Positions 49,916-59,842 of a DNA stretch of 64,000 nt are shown here, one piece after another. The stretch is from Galbula dea. Lineage: Eukaryota; Chordata; Aves; Piciformes; Galbulidae. Position 1 is the stretch's first letter. Each line of letters starts with the position of its first letter. The translations under genes were made by a program, and so were the position numbers. The stretch lies in contig VWZX01008936.1 of NCBI GenBank assembly GCA_013399015.1, positions 3,800,327 through 3,864,326 on the forward strand, in the 5' to 3' direction. The notes beneath the pieces were generated by a model. That model worked only from the letters and a program-made list of their open reading frames with translations, was not told where the DNA came from and did not search any database.

Positions 49916-52900
49916 CTCTAAAGCTGTGCTCATTAATAATGCCTAAAAAAGCATATCTTCATGATGACATTTGATGAAATTTTATGCAAAATATACATAC
50001 AAAATATACATTTTATGCAAATATATACATATAATGCCATCAAAAGTGGGGGAAAAATATCCAGTGTTTGTTTCCAGGTATACAGAATTCTTAAAGCAGA
50101 GTTCATTAATAATCATTTTCTGAAAGCATCAGATTTTGTCCCATGAACACAGCCATGGTCATTAGTTATAGTAAAATAATCCTTCTTGATAGATGTAATG
50201 GAAAAAAAACACTCAATGAAATGCAGAAACAAAGAAACAGAGAGTAGTACAATCTCAAATACTTGTAGAGAAAGAATCTTAATGTAGACCATCAAAACAC
50301 TCTCGCCTTTGTCATGTTGCACTAGTGGATAAAGATAGTTCCCAAAATCTATGTCTCACTCTAATGCAACGGTAAGGTAGCTAAGGCAATCATACCTTTG
50401 ACTTCTGGAAAGTATTTAGAGCTGGGAGAGAGAACAGAGCTTTCACAGAGAAGAAGAGAAATGGTCACAACTGACAATTCATCAAAACTGAAATTATTCC
50501 CAGAAGAGATTCCTGTCCTCAAAAAAAATGGGAAAAGATGTTTTGAAATTCTATAAATGTGCCAATTCAACGTTTTTTAAACAAAAGGTCTTGGGTTTGT
50601 GGTTAAAAGCATCCTCTCCTGTTGAAACTTAATTTAGCTTATATTAAAAAGGTTTTTTTAAAAAGTCAGTATTAAAATGAAATATGTTTGTTTGTTTCTT
50701 AAGTCATTCATACATCCTTTAAGCCCCATGCCAGGCCTAAAATTTCAAAATCAGCAGAATCCTTGGACAAGAAGACTGTTTTCCATATATCCACATATAT
50801 ATCCTAGACCTCTAGCCTTTCATGGTTAGTTACTTCTTACTCCCTTCCATCTGTTTTTTAATTTTTATTATTATACTTTTCAGAAGACAGCTACATATAT
50901 AGTATTTAGGAGACTAAAACTGAGGAGTTCCTTCAACAAAATAAACCCAAAATTGTTCTTGTAGATGCATGAAATCAAAGTATTAATCATACACACCTGT
51001 ATTTTACTATGGCAACAAATATTCTACAATAATTGAAGCTATCTTAGAACTTCTTTCATGTATTGCTTTTCATTTGGCTGACTTGATCTAGCCTATTTTT
51101 TCAGATTTTAACAACTAAAACACATCAGGTAGAAAAGCAGCAGAATGCACGTTTACATGTTTATACTCTTTCACAAACTGCGGTACACTGAGCTCTTTGA
51201 AGGAGAGGGTCTCTTTAGTCCTCAAAAAAGGATTTCCAGTATTGTAAAATTACATTATTAATATGACTTGTAGTGACAAAAACATGTAGAAACTGCACCA
51301 CAGTCTGTAATTTTTTTTTAATCCTTTGTAATAATTTACCCCAAATCAGGAGATTAATTCAGATTGGTGCTATAGTCATCCCTAGTTCTAAGGAGTTGTC
51401 ATTTGAAATTATAGACCTATAGCTCTTAAGGCTGTAAAGGGCCACACAGAATATCTCATGTTCCCTTCTCTTTAGTGCAACCATATAATTTCACCCAGCT
51501 GTGTCTCCATTGTTTGCTAAAGCATACCATCCAGTTTGCAGACTTCAGGAAATGGTAACCTCACTGTTCTTCTTAATAATTTGTTCCAGTGGCTGATAAC
51601 TTCACTATTAGCAACTAAATGTAACACTAATCTGGTGGCAACCAAGAAACACTGAGAATAGCTCTACCTCTTTAAACGGTAGGTTTGAAGATAATTAATA
51701 CTCTTCTCACCAGGTCTGTTCATCATAAAAGCAACAGGGATTTAAGATTTTTTTTTTTAAGCAACCACTACTTTTGTGATCTTTTTGCATTTGTTTCTCA
51801 TCATTTGGGTTTCTAGAAGCTTATAAAATTTGGAGGCAAATCCATGTTCTGGTTTCCATCTCCATAGGCCACAATGCTTTCAAACAATGACTGATACTTT
51901 CTTCTGTAGCTCTTCATGATTTCCATGCAACCTTTTTTTATGATAGAATGGAAGCCTTCTTCTCACAATGAAATTATTCCCATATGGACTCATGGCTGAA
52001 AATTCATGAGAACTCCTGCACACTCACAAAAAAAAGGACTAACAAATATGAACACTCTTTGGGATGCCACAAAACCTTTTTCCAGATAAAATAATAACTT
52101 TGCATTTTTGCAGACCTTTTCCATCTTCAAAGCATTGGACATGCATTCATCATCATAAAAGATTAGTGATATTAAACATCATAAATGTTATTTTGCTAAG
52201 GTTCTGCTTCACCATCACTGTCAGAGTTATCTGCCGCAGTTCTAAGGGTAATAGAACTACTATGTATGACTGATAACTTAGCCTCCGTAGTGCACCCAAC
52301 TTAGACAAGTACATCACCATCAGAATGCTTGGAAATCTCACTCTCTGGAACAGAGTTTGGATATGGAAACAGCGTGTCACACAAAGGCTGACTGCTACCA
52401 TATATTAAAACCATGTGGTCTTAATGGGTGGGCTACAACCTTCTTATCGGCCCTCCCTCTGTAAATCTGTACTTACTTTGAAGCAAGCTCCGAGTCCCTT
52501 ATTAGAAGCTTAGGATCAGCAGAGCAGAGAATTAGCCTTTATTGTCTCACTCATGGCCAGGACTGTCTGAAGGCCCTTTTTTTTCTGTAAGGGCTGCTTA
52601 ATGATGGCAGAATTCCTGTGCAGGGTAATTCCCAGAATACATCCATCCATAGCAATGGACCACAGTGCAAAGACACCTGAGGAAACCTGACATCTGAGGT
52701 AGTCCCACAGCACACTGCAGCACAACACTAAACTATTATGGTCCCAAAAGCAACTCAGCCAGGTTTTTATGACCCTGCACCCAACCATGTCAGCCCCAGT
52801 TCTAGTTCAGCATCATCTTGATACGACTCTAGTAGTTCAGTGCCCATCTCACAGTGACAGCAGCACATCCTTAACAGCGACACATGGCCAGGAACTGCCC

Positions 52901-54755
52901 ACTGCAGTGGACAATTACAGCAGTCACCACTTCACAAATGCACACACAAAAAAGAAAAACTGAAAAGAAAGTAAGAAAGTAGTTTAAAATTTTATGTTTA
53001 TCATCTGTTTCTGACAGAGAGGGAAGCCTGAGCTTGACTGATTTGATCAAACTATGTAATTCAAATATCTATCTAGTTTTAGGCCCAATAAAATTGCAAC
53101 AATGCAGAAGTAGATTATAAATCAAATGCAGAAAAATAGGAATTAAAGCTCAGTCCAGGTCTTTCATCTTTATTGCCCTTCTTTATGTACATATAGTAGG
53201 TGTTCAACACTTCCCAAGCCCATATGATATTCCCTTTTGCTTCAGGAGCTGTAGGGCTGTAGTTGTCTATAAAAAAGCAACCTAACAGTTTCCTGTGACT
53301 AAGATTTGAATGTGTTATTTGTTACCAGCTGGTTCATGGATAGGCTGAGCCCAAGTCTTGGCTTTAAGTGATCAAACTTACTTTAAACCACTCACTCACA
53401 GGGTGAATTCATGTATAGAGAGCATTCTGGCACAATATTTTATTTCTGACTTATGACATATGACACTTTTTTTCCTAAACCAATATTAAAACCAGAGCCT
53501 ATAACATGCCAAATGCACAGTGCATTTTTTTGGAAAGCTGATACTAAATGTCACAGTAAATGAACCCCTCTCAAAGGTTAAAGTTGCTTTCATATAAAAT
53601 ATTTTTTTACCAGGAAATGGAAGTAGAACATTGAACTAAGAATTTTACTTGAAAGAACTGTGCACAGGCTGTAATGGTTGCATTATCCTTTAGAACAAAC
53701 AAATCAAAAAAAAGCAAAAGGCTTTCATAAGCATACATACCTATATTTTCATTAAAAGGGTATTATGGTGACAAGGTAAAATCAAACACAATGTTTTGGA
53801 TGCTTCTTTTAATCTTCTTACAGCTCCCTCCCCATGCATTGGCCATTCTAGGGTGAAGCTCCATAGTGTGGCTGAACCCATCTAACAGTACTGCTTCCTC
53901 CACTTCTCCCTTCATCCTTCCTTCCTTGGTATACAGGCCCATGCCTTCCCTCCCACTTTCTCTGATTGTCACATGGCTTCTTGGTGAACTCAACTGGATT
54001 ACTAAACCAGCAGAAAACCATTCATGTTTTTATTTTGCTGAATTAGTTTTCTACCAGCTGGCAAGGTGAAGCAGCTCTAGGGGTGATATAGAAATCAGAG
54101 ATGGTGCAGAAGAAGAAAAAGCTGAGAACAGTCCTCCTAGATTTTCTTGAGAGACCTCAAACCCTTAAAACACCCATTCTAAATACAAATACATTTACCA
54201 TTTGATATTGTAGACCTGTTGTGCTAGCTTCTACAAAAACTTAAGGAAAGAAAGTAATCATACCAAACAGATTTACCACTTACAGAGACAACAAAGATAA
54301 ATGGTAAACAGATGTATCATAGGGTGGTTTCCCATTCTCAGAAGTAGGCACTAACGCATGAAGGCAGAGACCTTTATATCTGGACCTTTATACCATCTTT
54401 ATATTAAGTGATGAAAGTGTCTCTTTATTGGATTCAATCTTCTCCTGGTGGGAGGGAGCAATTTTATGCAGTTTCCTTGACTCTTGATTTTGATTCCTTC
54501 ATCATTCAAGAGCAGGTGGGGAAAGCCATTCAAATGAGCCTGACACATGGAGCTACTGCTGATTTGCCAGATTCCAGTGCCCTGTAGTGACACAGTGTTA
54601 TTATTCAGTGTCCTGTGTTTAAAATCAGAAGTGCTGGCTCTTTGCCATTCCACTTGCTGACATGTTGACACCATGTAAATAATGCATAGCTGTGTGACCA
54701 CACTACTTTCATGCCACATGCTGAGAGAAACAGACAACACCTGCTATTATTATTA
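49916..54755. other. Noncoding unique sequence
   Basis: Except for the old CR1-like fragment at 51.4 kb, no recognisable feature. An imperfect AT-rich duplication (TTTTATGCAAA...TATACAT, twice) lies at 49979-50032. Confidence 0.55.
51405..51620 (-). mobile_element. Ancient amniote CR1-like LINE 3' fragment
   Basis: Scattered blocks read like the reverse complement of the old CR1-type LINE 3' ends shared by turtles, crocodilians and birds. They are an AAGGCTGTAAAGGGCCACA-like start, then ATAATTTCACCCAGCTGTGT, then AAAGCATACCATCCAG, GACTTCAGGAAATGG, and AATTTGTTCCAGTGGCTGAT followed by a leucine-poor, T-rich stretch. The order and spacing match that family. Divergence is high and there is no terminal repeat, so the call rests on remembered consensus wording. 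Confidence 0.5.
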
Positions 54756-54760
54756 GCCAC

Positions 54761-55131
54761 TGTCACGGTTTAGACCCAGCCACAGACGAGCCCCACACAG
54801 CCGCTCACACACTACCCCTCCCACCCTCTTCCTCCACGGTAGGACAGGAGGGAGAATTGGGAGCAAAATGCCAAACCCCATTGGTTGAGAGAAGGAAAGT
54901 TTAATAGAACAATACAAAGAACAGAGCAACAACAAGAGTAACAAGAAAACTAAAGAAGTAATATGTAAACAAGTGATGTAAAACACAACCTGGAAACCCC
55001 CTTTACACAACAGCCATGATATCAGTATGGTATTGAATACCCTGTTGGCTGGTTTGGTTGTCTGTCCTGGGTGGGGCCCCTCCCAGGGCCCTGAGCAAAA
55101 AATTAACCCTATCCTAGCTGAACCCAGGACA
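54761..55131 (-). mobile_element. Solo LTR of an avian ERVL-like retrovirus, minus strand
   Basis: On the plus strand the element runs from TGTCACGGTTTAGACCCAGC to CTGAACCCAGGACA, which is the reverse of the avian LTR that starts TGTCCTGG and ends near CCACGACA. It is 371 bp long. The flanks carry GCCAC (54756-54760) and GCCAT (55132-55136), a 5-bp duplication with one mismatch. The plus-strand TTTAAT at 54900-54905 is the ATTAAA poly-A signal of the element, and a purine-rich block near 54840-54860 is its U5-side tract. It appears shortened relative to longer relatives. The 127-codon open frame across it is incidental. Confidence 0.9.
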
Positions 55132-55136
55132 GCCAT

Positions 55137-57393
55137 ATCTCAGAAACCTTGGAAATATGCATAATGAACATCAAAATTAGTTCAAACATTTTGGTCTCCT
55201 GCTCCAAACTTCTTCATCAGTACTCAAAAGGCACCTGTGCAACCATTGTGATTAAAACCAGAGGTTGTTGATTTACATCTCACATCCTTTAAAAGCCACC
55301 TTTCTAAGACTGTTGATAGTATCTAAGTTTGTTAACTGACTCAAGAATTTCCATTGGTAAGACTTTTCTCTGTACAGTGCTGACTGAAATGGCCACCATT
55401 TTAGAAGAAAGCTCAAAAAGCAACAAAAAGCCAGTTCTGAAGTTCAAAATTCTAACTAACATCCATCAGACACTGCTTCTTACTAACATTAGCTAGTCTA
55501 CTTCTACTCTTCTGATAGTGTCAAAGTGTAAAAAATGTACCCATGTTATCAGGTCGTGCTCATTAAACTGAAGTGAAATTGTGGTTTTCACTGGGGAACA
55601 CTGTAAAGCAAAGATAGTGCATGTGATATGTCACCTACTTCTTACATGACCATTTTTTATCATCTAAATGTCATAAAACCTCAGTCATAATGAGAGCAGG
55701 CAGCAATATATGCTGGTTTTCACAGGACATTTTACAAGGTTGAAAGTTATTATCTGTATCACTGATCCCCAACTATCATTACATACCCCCTCCTTTCCAC
55801 TCTTGTGACTGCCAAGCAGAGAAAGTGGCTGATTATATTTTTACCTTTCCATGGTGTACAACAGTAGAAAAATTGCTCATCTTCTTCATTTCAACGACCT
55901 TGTGCTGTCAGAGCAGGACTGTGATACATATTCTTCGTGTGAAGACACACAGGAGTAACTGTTAAGTCATGAGAGAAAACAAAATACAACAAACAATGAA
56001 AAACAAAAATCATGTCTTTAGAAGCTGGGATAGCTGTGGTGTTGTGGAGAATTCACCTCAGTCTGTGGCCAGCACCATGGAACTGCATCTATGTAGTTAT
56101 GTAGTTCCTTAACAGACTTCAGGTTTCCAAAGCCTGAAATAAAAAAGTGTCTGGTTCCAAACCACTGAACTGTGCAACTAGATCATGATTTCTCAAGGAA
56201 AATCAGATATAGAGCTCAAAATGCCTTGCCTAAATAAATTCCTTCAGAAATTTTGGAAATTAGCAAACATAAAAAATGAAAGGAAGGGATTCATTGTTTT
56301 GGTTTTTGGGGTTTGTTTTCCAGCTCCTATGAGACAGAACATAGAGAAATTTTGGTTATTTCTGCTCAAGGATGAATATATTGGACAATATTCTGTACTT
56401 GCCCACATTGTTCAAAAGGATGAGCATTTTGAGAGTCCCAGACTGAGACCAATTCTTTCTGTTTTCTCCATTAAGAAGACCAGGAATCTTGTGGTCTCTT
56501 TTCAAAGGAATGTCTTTGTCCAGAATCTTGCCTCAGAGATTTATTTGCACTATGCTGTTTAGAACAAAAAAGAACGCTGGAATGTCTTCCTAATTTCTTT
56601 AGTAAATTTGTTCTCTGTCTACTTTATTCCAAGCATTTTTACAGACAGTTTCTTATATGAAGTTCTACTCTGAAGATCTCTAATTATATACACAAATTGG
56701 TCAAGCTTTCTCTTCACCAGAACAGACTTGTTGTAGCTCCAGTGAATAGAAAGGAAAAGTTTTGGGGGAAAAAGTAGGTTGGTTTAGAAAATAATTTACT
56801 GCTCAGGATATGATTTCTGTTCTGACAGTTGCTATGGGTAACACAGATGCTCCTCACACAGAAGTGAGGAAGCCTGTCTCATGGAGTACTTGTATAGTTT
56901 TGTTTTACCTAGGGTTTGGATTTCACAAGGCCAGCTAGATTGCCCTTATCTAGGGAACCCTGAGGTTAAAGCCAGATGGTGTCTACCTGAAAGCTGGAAA
57001 AGGGTAGCAGCTGAAAACCATGGAGTAAAATCCACTGGACTAGACAAGTGAGTAAAATATAAAAAGCTAAGAAGTTATGAAGCGGCATGACAAAAGTAAT
57101 GAAAGGTGTTTGCCACAGGCAAAAACGTATTTTGAGGGGAATGTCAAAGGTATTTGGACCCTTTTTCTTAAGTTCATTCAAAGCTTCTTTCATCAAGATT
57201 TTCTCTCTCCCTCCTCAGCCTTGTGAGAATTATATTAGCTTCAGAAAACTCCTCTAAATTCTTGTTGCCAAATAATTAATTAATTAATCCAAACAAGTCT
57301 AGTGTTAGACAAGTAGCAAGTAAAAATAGCACAACTTGCACATTCTTACTAAGAGCTAGCTCAGCTGTCAGCAGCACTGCCTGAATGGTCATC
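55137..57393. other. Noncoding unique sequence
   Basis: The 125-codon plus-strand frame at 56185-56562 is the only open frame of note and has no recognisable domain. No repeats were recognised except (AATT)n. Confidence 0.55.
57274..57288. repeat. (AATT)n microsatellite
   Basis: Nearly four AATT units, about 105 bases upstream of the candidate TATA box at 57394. Confidence 0.95.
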
Positions 57394-57401
57394 TATAAAA
57401 G
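57394..57401 (+). promoter_or_regulatory. Candidate TATA box
   Basis: TATAAAAG is a consensus TATA box. An E-box CAGCTG lies 27 bases upstream (57362-57367). A start about 30 bases downstream would give a leader of roughly 20 bases before the ATG at 57443. The adjoining possible exon is listed separately. Confidence 0.35.
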
Positions 57402-57442
57402 CTCCCGTTGTGTGCTAACCTGATTTGACTGTTTCCTCCAAA

Positions 57443-57473
57443 ATGTCCTATTTAAGCGACTTACAATGCAGAG
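57443..57473 (+). CDS. Possible short first coding exon, unrecognised gene
   Basis: An ATG at 57443, with A at -3 in a CTCCAAA context, opens a frame of ten codons (M-S-Y-L-S-D-L-Q-C-R) plus one base. It ends exactly at AGAG|GTAAGTC, a near-consensus splice donor at 57474. Reading through the donor meets a stop within about 25 bases, so coding would require splicing. A consensus TATA box lies 49 bases upstream of the ATG. I recognise no protein with this start and found no acceptor or second exon, so chance co-occurrence of short motifs remains the simplest alternative. Confidence 0.2.
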
Positions 57474-58230
57474 GTAAGTCTCATGTTTTGTCCAGCTGAA
57501 AATGCATCAACACTGAAAGAGCAAAATCTGGGCAAATATGAGCTACTGGCAGCAGTAAAGAGTCTCTTCGAGAGGAAATGGTGCACTCTTCCTGCCATAG
57601 TGGTTTCTCTCTCAGTGGAGGGGGAAGGAACAAGTGTTTTATCTGATGTCCACATTTACAAACTTGAGCACATGTGGTTTCACAGAAACGTTCAGAAGGG
57701 AAGACAGAGGCAGTAAGCAGCACATGCATGACACATTTCCTGTGGTGGCTGAGAAGAGTATACTGAATGCCGAGCCAGGCTGGCGGCACGGTAGTAAGAG
57801 CTGTGGCACACAGTCAGTGACACTGGCAGAGTTGTGGCAAGAAGCTGGGTATGAGGGCACAGGATGCACATTCATACACGAGCCCAATCAGAGTCCAGTG
57901 GCAGTTAATTTCCTTGCTTATAAGTTGTGGAGTTTACAGATCAATTTCAAGTGATACACAAAATAGGTTTGGGAGTTTTTTCTACACAATGATTACTACC
58001 TCATCCATGGATTTTTTTTATTTTCTACTATCAACATTTTAGTTTTTACACCTTAAAAGCACACACAGTTCCACCTGAAGGTGTAACTTCTGCTTGATTG
58101 TTTACAGCTCCAGTGTTATACCATTTCTTATCTGTTCACTTTGGCTAATGTGGCTTGATGATTTCACTCTGTGTTTTCTCTTTTCAGTTGTATACATCAG
58201 ATAGAAGATACACATAGTTCCCTTCCACCA

Positions 58231-58238
58231 CGTGACAC
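58231..58238. promoter_or_regulatory. E-box CACGTGAC
   Basis: A perfect CACGTG E-box with AC following matches the GTCACGTG half of CLEAR/USF-type sites. It is isolated, and no promoter was recognised next to it. Confidence 0.25.
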
Positions 58239-58861
58239 ATTTTCACAATGCGGAGTGGCAACATGGCAGACTTACCTCTGCAAAGAATTTACCTTGATCT
58301 ACCCAACTGCATTTCTTAAAAACAAGCACTAATTTTTACATTATAATTTAAAGTTAATGCAAGGTATGGATGGTACTGTGCAAATATTAAATTCTACATG
58401 CTACATTTCTGCACAAAATTGGTACTCAGTCTAAAGAGTCATTTAAGGCTAATTCTATTTCTGAAACAGCCTCTTTAAGACAGTTCATCTGTCTGATTCT
58501 TCTCTGACATCTCCTGCTATCTCTGACATGACTGGTGCTTTGGAAGGCATTGTCATGAAAGGAGACTATGCTTGCAGCAGTGTATTTGAAAGCTAACAAT
58601 CTATCATCCATCTTCTATTTTACAGTATGTGCTGGTTTTAACAATGGGGAAATCAGAGGCTTCTTGAGGCTGCAATGAAAAGTGGTGAATGAGAGTTTCA
58701 CTGAGAATTTTCTGAGGTTGCTAGACTTAGCTAGGCTGTAATTTTAAAGGTGTTCAACGTTCTAAATAAATGTAGATTTAGCTTTCTGTGAAGAGTTTAA
58801 GTACCTTAAGTCCACATACGTCAGCTCAAGGTATGTCCTTCAAACTCCTCAAAACTTCAAC

Positions 58862-58928
58862 CACAGAATCACAAAATGGTAGGGCTTGGAAGAGACCTCT
58901 GGAGATTATCTAGTCCAACACTCCTACC
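58862..58928 (-). mobile_element. CR1 LINE 3' end, minus strand, 5'-truncated
   Basis: This begins with a degraded CR1 tail (CAGAATCACAAAATGG), then GGCTTGGAAGAGACCTCTGG and a stretch ending TCTAGTCCAACACTCC. This is the reverse complement of the CR1 terminus. Only about 65 bases remain. It directly abuts a second CR1 tail in the opposite orientation. Confidence 0.85.
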
Positions 58929-58929
58929 A

Positions 58930-58980
58930 ATTGACTTGATGATCTTAGAGGTCTTTTCCAGCTTTTATTATTCTACGATT
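58930..58980 (+). mobile_element. CR1 LINE 3' end, plus strand, 5'-truncated
   Basis: TTGACTTGATGATCTTAGAG followed by GTCTTTTCCAGC and the eroded terminus ATTATTCTACGATT is the sense-strand CR1 3' end. With the minus-strand tail immediately upstream it forms an imperfect inverted repeat with both CR1 termini facing outward. The wording of the two tails differs, which suggests two CR1 subfamilies and two events. Confidence 0.85.
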
Positions 58981-59747
58981 AATTTTTTTTTTAAATTTCA
59001 AGACAACATAATGTTCTAGGCTAGGATCAATGTATCTGAAACTACAGTAAAGCCTACACATTCCAGTTATAAAAACTAATTTTTAAAAATAAAAACCACT
59101 GGTAGTATCTTTTTCTAAGATGGAGGAATTTGTGCTTTAAGATTGTATCGGGGAAGATCTAGCAAGCTAAAATGCTTTCCTTTTCCAGTCCATCTAAGTA
59201 ACACACTATTTGGGGTTGAAATTTGGCAAGAATTCTGTTGGATTATCCCTACATTGTGGCTGAACTGATTTCTTTATCCTTTTTTGATAGATGGATTCCT
59301 CGCCAAGCCCTGAGTTTCTTCAGTGGTGTCAATTCCAAAGCTTCATTTGGCTGCTGGTTGGTTTCCTTGGCTATAAGACCTTATGTTTCTAAGCTTTCCC
59401 CTGATATATAATCCTAATTTTCCTCTCACACTGTTTAGGGCCACTTTTTTTTTGTCTCTTTGTTTCTAGTTAACTAATGAGAATAATCAAATATCTTCTT
59501 TTTTTTGTTTGGTTCCTTTCTATTGTGGACAGTAAGAGGTCACTTTAAACTTCCTGGAACTAATGTGATCAGTTCTCTCAACATCATACCATGGGTCTTA
59601 TTTTTCAAGCCTACCATAGCTTTTCTAACACAGCTCAAATTTAGCCAACTTATTTGAAATAAAATATATAAAATCACTTACAGTACCTCAGCACATGACT
59701 ATAAACAAGACTAATGTTTTTACTTCTTATTTTGTATATTTCCATAG

Positions 59748-59842
59748 ATTATAGAATCATAGAATTATTATGGTTGGAAAAGACCTCTGAGATCATCCAG
59801 TCCAACTGTCCACCCAACACTACCATGCCCACCCATTAATGG
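59748..59842 (-). mobile_element. CR1 LINE 3' end, minus strand
   Basis: The terminal CR1 repeats are seen as ATTATAGAATCATAGAATTA. They are followed by GGTTGGAAAAGACCTCTGAG, ATCATCCAGTCCAAC and CACCCAACACTACCATGCCC, the reverse complement of the CR1 3' UTR. Similarity fades near 59842, so the copy is strongly 5'-truncated. It is the least diverged of the three CR1 tails in this area. Confidence 0.92.

Noticed and set aside
54399..54740. 113-codon minus-strand open frame
   Set aside because: No recognisable domain. It stops just short of the LTR and shows no exon signals.
54753..55136. 127-codon minus-strand open frame
   Set aside because: It coincides almost exactly with the solo LTR at 54761-55131, which is noncoding.
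56185..56562. 125-codon plus-strand open frame
   Set aside because: No known family recognised, no promoter or splice context found, and composition is like the AT-rich flanks.
57483..57954. Five overlapping frames of 62 to 106 codons on both strands
   Set aside because: They overlap one another in several frames and none has a recognised domain. Only the separate TATA-ATG-donor arrangement just upstream was kept as a weak candidate.
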